Shown here: piece after piece, positions 16,716 through 23,840 of the stretch
How positions within the stretch are numbered: position 1 is the first letter of the stretch
How the letters are laid out: the number at the start of each line of letters is the position of its first letter
Source: Nocardia neocaledoniensis
Lineage (GTDB): Bacteria; Actinomycetota; Actinomycetes; Mycobacteriales; Mycobacteriaceae
Length of the DNA stretch: 64,000 nt
Direction of reading: 5' to 3'
Assembly: GCF_003182135.1 (NCBI RefSeq)
Contig: NZ_QGTL01000019.1
Location: forward strand, 41,968 to 105,967
Position numbers and translations under genes: made by a program
The notes under the pieces: generated by a model
What the model was told of the DNA's origin: nothing
Database searches by the model: none
The model's input: only the letters and a program-made list of their open reading frames with translations

Positions 16716-16747
16716 CCAGGACCTATCCACGGACAGGTAGTCCCTGG
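16716..16747. promoter_or_regulatory. Imperfect dyad between the MmyB-type regulator and SDR gene
   Basis: CCAGG-ACCT-TCC on the left (16716-16728) is mirrored by GGA-AGGT-CCTGG on the right (16731-16747) with small offsets. It is centrally placed in the 148-bp divergent intergenic region, the expected place for the regulator's binding site. Confidence 0.4.
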
Positions 16748-16816
16748 ATCGCGCTTCCCGGAGCGACGATCGTCGAAGGCGAGCCAAGCACGCCGAGGCG
16801 ACCAAGGAGAAGCGAC

Positions 16817-17758
16817 ATGCCACGTCGGCCACTCGACATCACCGTCCCCGACCTCACCGGCAACCGCGCCGTCGTCACCGGCGCCAGCGACGGCATGGGC
16901 GTCGGCATCGCGGCGCGCTTGGCGGCCGCGGGAGCCGAGGTCGTTCTGCCCGTACGCAACCAGCGCAAGGGGGAGGCGGCCCGCGCGGAGATCCTGCGGT
17001 CGACTCCCGGCGCGCGCGTCTCGCTGCGGGAGCTGGACCTGTCGTCGCTGGCGTCGGTCGCGGCGCTCGGGGCGAGCCTGCTAACCGAGGATCGCCCGAT
17101 CCACCTGTTGATCAACAACGCCGGGGTGATGACCCCGCCGCAACGGCAGGTCACCGCCGACGGCCACGAACTGCAGTTCGGGACGAATCATCTCGGCCAC
17201 TTCGCCCTCGTCGGTCACCTGCTGCCGCTGCTGCGCGCCGGGCGGGCCCGCGTCACCTCACAGATCAGTGTCGCGGCGAACCAGAACGGGATCAACTGGG
17301 ACGACCCGAACTGGGAACGCTCCTACGACGGCATGCGCGCCTACAGCCAATCCAAGATCGCCCTCGGCCTGTTCGGGCTCGAACTCGCCCGGCGCAGCGA
17401 CACCGACGGCTGGGGCATCACCAGCAATCTGGCCCATCCCGGCGTCGCGCCGACGAACCTGCTCGCCGCCCGGCCGGAGGTCGGGCGCGCCGAGGACACC
17501 ACCGGGGTGAAGCTCATCCGGTGGTTGTCCGCGCGCGGCCTGGTCGTCGGCACGGTCGAGTCGGCGAAGCTGCCCGCGCTCTACGCCGCCACCTCGCCCG
17601 CGGCCGAATCCGGACGCTTCTACGGTCCCCGCGGACTCGGCCACCTCGGCGGCCCGCCCGCCGAGCAGAAGCTCTACCGCCGCCTGCGCGACCCCGAAGC
17701 GGCCCGCCGCATCTGGCAGCTCTCCGAAGAGCTCACCGACCTGCGCATCAACGCCTGA
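16817..17758 (+). CDS. Short-chain dehydrogenase/reductase (retinol-dehydrogenase-like)
   Basis: 313 residues from the ATG at 16817, preceded by AAGGAG. Rossmann cofactor loop TGASDGMGVG at about 22-31, NNAG in LINNAGVM, and catalytic YSQSK. The long C-terminus and the FGTNHLGHFAL segment are like the RDH/WW-oxidoreductase type SDRs. NADP(H) is probable from the arginine following strand 2 (VLPVRNQRKGE). Substrate unknown. Divergently paired with the MmyB-type regulator. Confidence 0.88.
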   Translation: MPRRPLDITVPDLTGNRAVVTGASDGMGVGIAARLAAAGAEVVLPVRNQRKGEAARAEILRSTPGARVSLRELDLSSLASVAALGASLLTEDRPIHLLINNAGVMTPPQRQVTADGHELQFGTNHLGHFALVGHLLPLLRAGRARVTSQISVAANQNGINWDDPNWERSYDGMRAYSQSKIALGLFGLELARRSDTDGWGITSNLAHPGVAPTNLLAARPEVGRAEDTTGVKLIRWLSARGLVVGTVESAKLPALYAATSPAAESGRFYGPRGLGHLGGPPAEQKLYRRLRDPEAARRIWQLSEELTDLRINA

Positions 17759-17811
17759 CGCCGTTCCAATCGTCCAAGACCGGCGCAAGATTCCGGTCGT
17801 AGCGTCGATTC

Positions 17812-18204
17812 ATGACTACCACGCCTGACCAGCTGACCGATCGTGACCTCGTGGCGACCCTGGACGAGTGGATGGCGGCCATCGTCGCCAACGACGCCGA
17901 CCGCATCGGCGCGTTCATGGCCGAGGAGTGGGTCATGGTCTCCGAGAACGGGATCGCCACGGCCGAGCGGTTTCTCGCGCTCGTGCGCTCGGGCGAGCTC
18001 ACCCACTCGGCGATGCGCCGCGTCGGCGAGGTCCGCGTCCGCTACCACGGCGACCTCGCCCTACTGACCACCCGCGCCACCAACACCGCCCACTACCTGG
18101 GCACCCGCATCGACGCCGACGAATGGACCACCGACGTGTTCACCCACGCCGCCGGCCGCTGGCGGTGCCTGCTCACCCAGATCACCGCGGCGCGGCCCGG
18201 GTGA
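17812..18204 (+). CDS. NTF2-like (DUF4440/SnoaL-type) small protein
   Basis: 130 residues. Pattern DRDLVATLDEWMAAIVANDADRIGAFMAEEWVMV followed by strands ending WRCLLTQITAA is that of the cone-shaped NTF2/SnoaL fold used by small lyases, isomerases and binding proteins. No catalytic residue assignment is possible. It follows the SDR gene by 53 bp in the same direction and could be co-transcribed. Confidence 0.75.
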   Translation: MTTTPDQLTDRDLVATLDEWMAAIVANDADRIGAFMAEEWVMVSENGIATAERFLALVRSGELTHSAMRRVGEVRVRYHGDLALLTTRATNTAHYLGTRIDADEWTTDVFTHAAGRWRCLLTQITAARPG

Positions 18205-18262
18205 GTCCTAGCTGTAGGAGGGGCGTGTACGGCCTGGTCCGCCCCCTCATGGATCGGCATGC

Positions 18263-18670
18263 CTAGAACAGTCCCAACACCAGCGTGATCGCCAGGAACA
18301 GTGCCAGCTGATAGCCGGTGTTGATGGTCGTCAACTTCAGGGGCTTCTGCTCGAACGAGTTGTGCTGGAGGAGGGTCGATGCGGACAGGGTCAGCCAGGC
18401 GCCGAACCCGACCGCCACGGCCATCCACACGGATTCGTTGCCGGTGGCTGCCGACGCGAGCCCGACGGCGAACGCCAGTCCGACGGTGGTCGCGGCGTTG
18501 GACACGGCGAGCAGGATCAGGTTCCGCGTTCGGACAGGTCTGCTCTTCTCCGGCGTGATGCCCGTGAGCCCTTCCCACGCGTCCGCGATGGCTCCCTTCG
18601 AGTACCAGGCCATCGCGACGACCATCCCCGCGACGAACGCGAGAAGCACACCGATCCAGCTGATCTCCAT
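18263..18670 (-). CDS. DUF1761-type small integral membrane protein
   Basis: 135 residues, four predicted membrane helices. The start at 18670 is preferred over the ATG at 18676 because GGAGG is 7 nt before the former but directly against the latter. Typical DUF1761 features: a first helix ending AMAWYSKGAIADAWEGLTGI, and a C-terminal pair of helices separated by NSFEQKPLKLTTINTGYQL. Function of the family is unknown. Confidence 0.75.
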   Translation of the reverse strand: MEISWIGVLLAFVAGMVVAMAWYSKGAIADAWEGLTGITPEKSRPVRTRNLILLAVSNAATTVGLAFAVGLASAATGNESVWMAVAVGFGAWLTLSASTLLQHNSFEQKPLKLTTINTGYQLALFLAITLVLGLF

Positions 18671-18707
18671 GCCCATACCTCCCTGACAGTGGGCCACGAA
18701 CAGTCCC

Positions 18708-19028
18708 TTGCGACGGCTGACCCTCGCCCTGCCCGCCATCCTCCGCGGGAGGACGGCAGCGCCGCCGGTGGAGGCCGGCTTCGAGGTGGAGGGCCTGCTC
18801 ATCGTTCTCCGCATCGACGAGGACGGCCCGAGTGCGGGCATCGGCGACGATCATCAACCGGAGACCGTCTTGGTGGCCGAGGCCGACACGGTTGTCAGTC
18901 TTGTCGCCGGTGCCCTCACCGTCGATCAGGCGCTCGATGCAGGGGAACTTCGCGGAGATTCCGATGCACTTCGGCGGGCGTTCGTCGGAGAGGCCGTCTC
19001 CACGACATTGGGTCCGAGAGACTCATAG
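18708..19028 (+). pseudogene. C-terminal fragment of an HxlR-type regulator with sterol-carrier-like domain
   Basis: About 106 codons resembling the tail of two-domain HxlR regulators: LLIVLRIDEDG..., then TVLVAEADTVVSLVAGALTVDQALDAGEL, a pattern of their SCP2-like C-terminal domain. The winged-helix half is missing; an in-frame TGA lies at 18684-18686 and the sequence further upstream belongs to the DUF1761 gene on the other strand. No start codon with a ribosome binding site is visible. Probably a decayed remnant; a short expressed protein cannot be excluded. Confidence 0.4.
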
Positions 19029-19066
19029 TCGGACGACGCCGTTGACAACGTCATGGCCGGCAACGC

Positions 19067-19771
19067 CTAGCGGTACTCGGGATTCTCGAAATCGAAGCGG
19101 CAGCCCGCGTCCCATTCGGAGCGCTGGTTCCCGTGCGCGGGAATGCCGTCGTTGTCCTTCAGTGCGCGGGCCAGGTGCATCAGGTTCCACGTCATGAAGG
19201 TGGTGTTGCGGTTGGTGAAGTCGTTCTCGGGGCCACCCGAGCCGGGGTCGAGGTAGGACGGCCCCGGGCCGGCCTCCCCGATCCAGCCCGCGTCGGCCTG
19301 CGGCGGGATGGTGTAGCCCAGGTGCTGCAGGCTGTAGAGGATGTTCATGGCGCAGTGCTTGACGCCGTCCTCGTTGCCGGTGATCAGGCAGCCGCCGACC
19401 CGCCCGTAATAGGCGTACTGGCCGTGCTCGTTGAGGATCGAGGAGTTGCCGTAGAGGCGCTCGATCACCCGCTTGGTGACAGAACTGTTGTCGCCCAACC
19501 AGATCGGGCCCGCGAGCACCAGGATGTCGGCCGCCATCACCTGCTCCTGCAGCGCGGGCCACTCGTCGGTGGCCCAGCCGTGCTCGGTCATGTCGGGCCA
19601 CACCCCGGTCGCGATGTCATGGTCGACGGCCCGCAGGTGCGACACCCGCACCCCGTTCCTGGCCATGATGCCGGCGCTCACGTCGATGAGCCCCTGCGTA
19701 TTGCTCGGCTCGGGGGAGCGCTTGAGCGTGCAGTTGATGAACAGCGCGCTCAGATCGTCGAATCGAGTCAT
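19067..19771 (-). CDS. Flavodoxin-fold NAD(P)H-dependent FMN reductase
   Basis: 234 residues. The FMN-binding start NCTLKRSPEPSNTQGLI (about 13-29) is the phosphate loop of the NADPH-dependent FMN reductase/flavodoxin-like fold; AADILVLAGPIWLGDNSS (about 82-99) and GNEDGVKHC (about 133-141) are the other FMN-contacting loops. Cytoplasmic. It ends the leftward run that starts with the amine oxidase at 21151; the spacing of 24 bp suggests co-transcription. Confidence 0.85.
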   Translation of the reverse strand: MTRFDDLSALFINCTLKRSPEPSNTQGLIDVSAGIMARNGVRVSHLRAVDHDIATGVWPDMTEHGWATDEWPALQEQVMAADILVLAGPIWLGDNSSVTKRVIERLYGNSSILNEHGQYAYYGRVGGCLITGNEDGVKHCAMNILYSLQHLGYTIPPQADAGWIGEAGPGPSYLDPGSGGPENDFTNRNTTFMTWNLMHLARALKDNDGIPAHGNQRSEWDAGCRFDFENPEYR

Positions 19772-19795
19772 GCCCTCCAGTGTCCGCCGACTCGC

Positions 19796-21151
19796 TCACG
19801 AATCCAGGCAGGTGAGGACCTCGGTCGCGGCGCGGTGGCCGGAGCGTACGGCGCCGTCCATGTAGCCGTTCCAGATCGCCGCGGTCTCCGCACCCGCCCA
19901 GTGGATCCGCCCGACCGGTTCCGACAGGGCGGCGCCGTACTGGGTCCAGACACCGGCGCCGAGACGGCCGCCGTAACAGCCGCGCGTGTACTCCTCCGCC
20001 ATCCAGTCCCGCTCGACGTAGTCGATCGGTTCGGCGGCGGCGGGGCCGAACAGTTCGGTGAGCTCCGAGACGGCGGCGGCCCTGCGCTTCTCGACGCTCC
20101 AGGTGCCCGCGTTCCGCGCGTGCGCGCCCTCGAAGAATCCGACGAGCACGCCGCACGAGCCGTCGGGTGGGGAGTTGTCCATGGTCACGCTCAGGGCGCC
20201 GTCGAGATTGAACGCGAAGCCACTGAGTCCCGCCGCCCGCCAGAACGGCGTCGGGTACGCGACCTGGATCTTGATCACCGACCCCATCGGCATCTGCTGG
20301 GTGAGGCCGTCGCGGGACGCGGGCAGCGCCGGGTCGTAGCGCAGCCGCCCGGCCAGGGCGGGCGGGATCGCCACGATCACCCGCTCGGCCGTGATCACGC
20401 CGCTCGCGCAGGTCACCCGGACGCCGTGGGTGTCCTGGGCGATCGCGTGCACCGGCGCGTCCAGGGCCACGATCTCGTCGCCGAGCTCCGCCGCGAGCCG
20501 CTCGGAGATCTGGTGCGTGCCGCCGACCACGCGCAGCTCCTGGGCGCCGCCGGTGACTCCGACGAGGATGTCGAGCATGCCCGCGGACTTGACGTAGAAC
20601 AGGAAGTGCAGCAGCGACAGCTCCGCGGGTTGGGCGGAGAACAGCGCGGGCACCACCGCGTCCCAGAAGGCCAGGACCTCCGCGTCACCGGTGTTCGCGC
20701 GCAGCCACTCGTCGACGGTGCGGCGGTCGAGCTCGGCCGCCGCGGGTGAGGTCCACGGCGTCGACAGCGACACGGTCTCGGCGAGCGCCTCGAGCTCGGC
20801 CTGCAGCCGGCCCACTTCCACGGCCGCGGTCTCGGACAGGCCGAAGCTCGCGTCGCCGTAGCGAGTGCGGGTGCCGCGGTACAGCGTCACCGCGTCGCCG
20901 GTGTCGTAGGTGGGGAACGTCGTCAGGCCGAGTTCCGCCACGAGGGCGAGGATCTCGGTCTGGGTCGTGCCGATCCACTGTCCGCCCAGTTCCACCGGCA
21001 CGCCGTTGGCGAGAGCGCCGCCCAGGTTGCGGCCGGCGACCCGGTTCCTGGCCTCGAGCACCCGCACGGTGCGGCCCGCGGACCGGAGCTGCCTGGCCGC
21101 GGTCAGGCCCGCCAGCCCCGCGCCCACCACGACTACGTCGACATCGGTCAT
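19796..21151 (-). CDS. Flavin monoamine oxidase family protein
   Basis: 451 residues. FAD-binding VVVGAGLAGLTAARQL at the N-terminus, VLEARNRVAGRNLGG (a slightly altered RxGGR motif), GGQWIG, and the C-terminal FAD contact GRIHWAGAETA. RGCYGG near residue 390 places a cysteine where MAO-type enzymes attach FAD covalently. Oxidative deamination of an amine with H2O2 release is expected. Divergent from the TetR gene at 21268 with a palindrome in between; a second amine oxidase lies on that gene's other side. Confidence 0.9.
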   Translation of the reverse strand: MTDVDVVVVGAGLAGLTAARQLRSAGRTVRVLEARNRVAGRNLGGALANGVPVELGGQWIGTTQTEILALVAELGLTTFPTYDTGDAVTLYRGTRTRYGDASFGLSETAAVEVGRLQAELEALAETVSLSTPWTSPAAAELDRRTVDEWLRANTGDAEVLAFWDAVVPALFSAQPAELSLLHFLFYVKSAGMLDILVGVTGGAQELRVVGGTHQISERLAAELGDEIVALDAPVHAIAQDTHGVRVTCASGVITAERVIVAIPPALAGRLRYDPALPASRDGLTQQMPMGSVIKIQVAYPTPFWRAAGLSGFAFNLDGALSVTMDNSPPDGSCGVLVGFFEGAHARNAGTWSVEKRRAAAVSELTELFGPAAAEPIDYVERDWMAEEYTRGCYGGRLGAGVWTQYGAALSEPVGRIHWAGAETAAIWNGYMDGAVRSGHRAATEVLTCLDS

Positions 21152-21175
21152 GCTCGATCCTTCGCTCAGAAAAGT

Positions 21176-21193
21176 CAGTCGGTTGTATGACTG
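21176..21193. promoter_or_regulatory. Palindrome, probable operator of the amine-oxidase TetR regulator
   Basis: CAGTC (21176-21180) and GACTG (21189-21193) are exact reverse complements over an 8-bp spacer. The right half with its flank (TGTATGACT-TA) recurs before the second amine oxidase. The site lies in the 116-bp divergent gap between the amine oxidase and the TetR gene. Confidence 0.55.
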
Positions 21194-21267
21194 TAATATA
21201 GGTCACGGCAGCGGTCTGTGCAAGAGTTGTCCGGACGTTCGCGCATCAGTCAGACGAGGAGCGACCC

Positions 21268-21906
21268 GTGGTTTACGTCAAAGCGAGCGAGCGCGAGGAG
21301 CAGATCATCGCCGCCGCGATCAAGGTGCTCAGCGACGTCGGGGTGCCCGCCGCGACGCTGCGGGCGGTCGCCGCCGAGGCCGGCGTGCCGCTTGGCACCC
21401 TGCAGTACGTCTTCCCGAGCAAGGATCAGCTGCTGCGCGCGGTCATCGCGACGGTCGTCGAGGAGATCTCCGGGACCCTGCGCGAGGGCCTGGAGCTGGA
21501 CCGGGGCGTCGAGCACGCGCTGCGGCACGGGGTGACCAGCTTCTGGGAGAAGCTGGTGGCCCATCGGATCGGCCTGCAGATCATGCAGTACGAGTTGATG
21601 GCGTACTCGCTGCGCAGCGAGACCGCCGCGCATCTGGCCCGGCTGCAGTACGACCGCTACTGCGCGGTGGTCACCGAATTCTGTGAACAGGCCGCCCAGG
21701 CCGCGGGCGAGCGCTGCGCCGTCGGCTTCGACACGCTCGGCCGGCTGGTACTCGCCCAGGTCGACGGGCTGATCCTGCAGCATGTGGCCAATCCGGACGC
21801 CGCGCGCGCCCGTCGCGACCTCGACAACGCCGTCGACATGCTGGTGCTCTTCGCGGATCCGCAGCGGGTGGCGCGCGGATCGAGAAGGTCGGCTGCCGCA
21901 GGCTAG
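21268..21906 (+). CDS. TetR family transcriptional regulator of amine oxidase genes (inferred)
   Basis: 212 residues from a GTG with GAGGAG 6 nt upstream. Helix-turn-helix: REEQIIAAAIKVLSDVGV, LRAVAAEAGVPLGTLQYVF and SKDQLLRAV. The LGTLQYVFPSK recognition-helix form is that of the BetI/PfmR-like group, often linked with amine or acyl metabolism. Its gene lies between two amine oxidases and both have similar palindromes upstream, which is the basis for the regulatory call. Confidence 0.88.
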   Translation: MVYVKASEREEQIIAAAIKVLSDVGVPAATLRAVAAEAGVPLGTLQYVFPSKDQLLRAVIATVVEEISGTLREGLELDRGVEHALRHGVTSFWEKLVAHRIGLQIMQYELMAYSLRSETAAHLARLQYDRYCAVVTEFCEQAAQAAGERCAVGFDTLGRLVLAQVDGLILQHVANPDAARARRDLDNAVDMLVLFADPQRVARGSRRSAAAG

Positions 21907-21957
21907 TGCGCATCGATCGTTGCCTTCCGGTCACCTTCGCTCTATCGTGATTCGTAC

Positions 21958-21969
21958 AGTCGTATGACT
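21958..21969. promoter_or_regulatory. Palindrome upstream of the second amine oxidase
   Basis: AGTC-GTAT-GACT at 21958-21969 is symmetric apart from its centre and is followed by TTTATTTGG, similar to the flank of the site at 21176-21193. It lies 30 bp before the amine oxidase start at 21999. Confidence 0.5.
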
Positions 21970-21998
21970 TTATTTGGTCACCATCGGAATGAGACGAC

Positions 21999-23351
21999 AT
22001 GACCGAGCAGACAGTGAACGACCCCGCCGCCGGCGGGCCGCCACCGCGCACCGTTCCCGTGATCGTGGTGGGCGCCGGGGTCGCCGGGCTCGTCGCCGCG
22101 CGGGAACTGCGGGGGCATGGCATCGAGGTCGTCGTCCTCGAAGCGGCCGAACGCCCCGGCGGGCGGACGCTGGCCGAGACCACCGTCCTCGGCTCGCGGG
22201 TCGACCTCGGCGGACAGTGGATCGGGCGCGGGCACCACCGGGCCGAGGCGCTGGCGGCGGAACTCGGTCTCACTGTGTTCCCGATGCGCACGCCGGCGCG
22301 CCCGGCGATCGTCGACGGCGCCACGCCAGTGGGTCGCCGGCCCGCCGTCGCGGTGGCGACCGCGGCGCTGCTGCTCTGCGAGATCCTCGCCCGTGTCGGC
22401 GCCCCGCGATCGCTGACCGCAGGCAGCGTGGGCTCGTGGCTGCGTCGCCTACCCAGCCGACGGGCGCGCCGGCTGCTCGAAGTGTTCGTCTCGGAGTCGA
22501 CCACCGCCGACCTCGACAACTATGCGATGCACGCGCTCCTGGCGGCGATCCGCTACCAGGGCGGACTCGCCGCCATGCTCGCCACCGCGGGCGGGGCGCA
22601 GGAGAACCTCGTCGTCGAGGGGCTCGGGACGGCCGCCGAGCGACTCGCCGCCGACCTGGGGGACCGGGTCGTCCTCGGCACCCCCGTCACCGCCCTGCAT
22701 CGCGACGACACCGGCGTCACGGTCCGTACCGCCTGGGGCGACTACCGAGCCGAGCGGGTGATCGTCACCGTCGCACCGCCGAAGGCCGCCACGATCGAAC
22801 ATCGCCCCGCCGCACCCGCCTCGCGAATTCGATTGCAGGACAACACCTGTATGGGATCGGTGTACAAGGCGGTGGCCGTCTACGACCGCCCGTTCTGGCG
22901 CGCGCGTGGCGAGGCCGAGTCGGTGCTGCTCTCCGAGCCGGGCACCGCGGTGTTCGACACCTCGCCACCGGAGGGCCCCGGCCACCTGTGCATGCTCGTC
23001 GGTGGGCGGGAGGCTCGCGCGCTCGACGATCTCGACGACCACGCGCGCCGAGCCGCTGTCCTCGGGCCGGTCGCCGAGCATCTCGGGCCGGGTGTGCTCG
23101 CACCGCGCGGCTGGCACGAGAAGTCCTGGCACCGGGACCCGTACGTCGGCGGCGGCTACTCCGCGCTGCCGCGCCTCGGCGACGAGACGGGCTATTTCCC
23201 GATGCCCGCCGCGCCCATGGGTCGCGTGCACTGGGCGGGTACCGAGACCGCGGCCGAACACGCGGGCTACGTCGAGGGCGCCATCGAGTCGGGGGAACGC
23301 GCGGCCCGCGAAGTCGCCGCGTTCCTGGTCCCGAATTCCACTGACCGGTAA
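21999..23351 (+). CDS. Flavin monoamine oxidase family protein
   Basis: 450 residues. FAD motif IVVGAGVAGLVAARELRG near residue 22, VVLEAAERPGGRTLA, GGQWIGRG, and a C-terminal GRVHWAGTETA. Unlike the amine oxidase at 19796-21151, the residue at the usual covalent-FAD position is glycine (VGGGYSALP), so FAD should be held non-covalently. The middle (substrate) domain is distinct from the neighbour. Probably induced together with it by the TetR protein. Substrate unknown. Confidence 0.88.
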   Translation: MTEQTVNDPAAGGPPPRTVPVIVVGAGVAGLVAARELRGHGIEVVVLEAAERPGGRTLAETTVLGSRVDLGGQWIGRGHHRAEALAAELGLTVFPMRTPARPAIVDGATPVGRRPAVAVATAALLLCEILARVGAPRSLTAGSVGSWLRRLPSRRARRLLEVFVSESTTADLDNYAMHALLAAIRYQGGLAAMLATAGGAQENLVVEGLGTAAERLAADLGDRVVLGTPVTALHRDDTGVTVRTAWGDYRAERVIVTVAPPKAATIEHRPAAPASRIRLQDNTCMGSVYKAVAVYDRPFWRARGEAESVLLSEPGTAVFDTSPPEGPGHLCMLVGGREARALDDLDDHARRAAVLGPVAEHLGPGVLAPRGWHEKSWHRDPYVGGGYSALPRLGDETGYFPMPAAPMGRVHWAGTETAAEHAGYVEGAIESGERAAREVAAFLVPNSTDR

Positions 23352-23355
23352 ATGC

Positions 23356-23384
23356 TTGACTGATTCCAGAAAGCGGAGAACACT
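23356..23384 (+). promoter_or_regulatory. Candidate leaderless furA-katG promoter
   Basis: TTGACT (23356-23361) and a weak -10 AACACT (23379-23384) are 17 bp apart, and the expected transcription start falls at or next to the GTG of furA (23391). A leaderless furA-katG promoter of this kind is known in mycobacteria (recalled, not checked). The TTGACT-centred AT-richer stretch is also the expected FurA operator. Confidence 0.5.
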
Positions 23385-23390
23385 GCGAGC

Positions 23391-23840
23391 GTGCCCACGG
23401 ACACGGAGTTCCAGCAGCTGCTGCGAAGCGTGTCGCTGCGCGTGACCGCGCCGCGGATCGCGGTGCTGAGCGCTGTGCACGAGCGTCCGCACGCCGACAC
23501 CGATTCCATCATCCGCGCCGTGCGTTCGCGCCTGTCCGTGGTCTCGCACCAGGCCGTCTACGACTCGCTCCGGGCACTCACCGCGGCCGGACTGCTGCGG
23601 TGCATCCAGCCCAAGGGACACGTGGCCCGCTACGAATCGCGGGTCGGCGACAACCACCACCATGTCATCTGCCGCGCGTGCGGGGTGATCGCCGATGTCG
23701 ACTGCCAGGTCGGCCCGGCGCCCTGTCTGACCGCTTCCGACGACCATGGCTTCGTGATCGATGAAGCCGAGGTCATCTACTGGGGCCTGTGCCCCGACTG
23801 TTCGCAGCCCGAACATCCCGTCCAGGAAGGAATATCGTGA
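23391..23840 (+). CDS. furA: FurA, Fur-family redox/metal repressor
   Basis: 149 residues. Fur winged helix (about 12-85) with the recognition region SVVSHQAVYDSLRALTAAGLLR, followed by the metal-binding HHHVICRACGVIADVDC and a late CPDC pair. In mycobacteria FurA represses its own operon and katG and loses DNA binding under peroxide. The last four bases (GTGA) overlap the start of katG, so the two proteins are translated from one message. Confidence 0.93.
   Translation: MPTDTEFQQLLRSVSLRVTAPRIAVLSAVHERPHADTDSIIRAVRSRLSVVSHQAVYDSLRALTAAGLLRCIQPKGHVARYESRVGDNHHHVICRACGVIADVDCQVGPAPCLTASDDHGFVIDEAEVIYWGLCPDCSQPEHPVQEGIS

Noticed and set aside
19133..20749. 538-codon plus-strand frame opposite the FMN reductase and amine oxidase
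   Set aside because: It spans two real minus-strand genes and their gap. The translation is low-complexity (RGQ/VGA-rich) with no domain.
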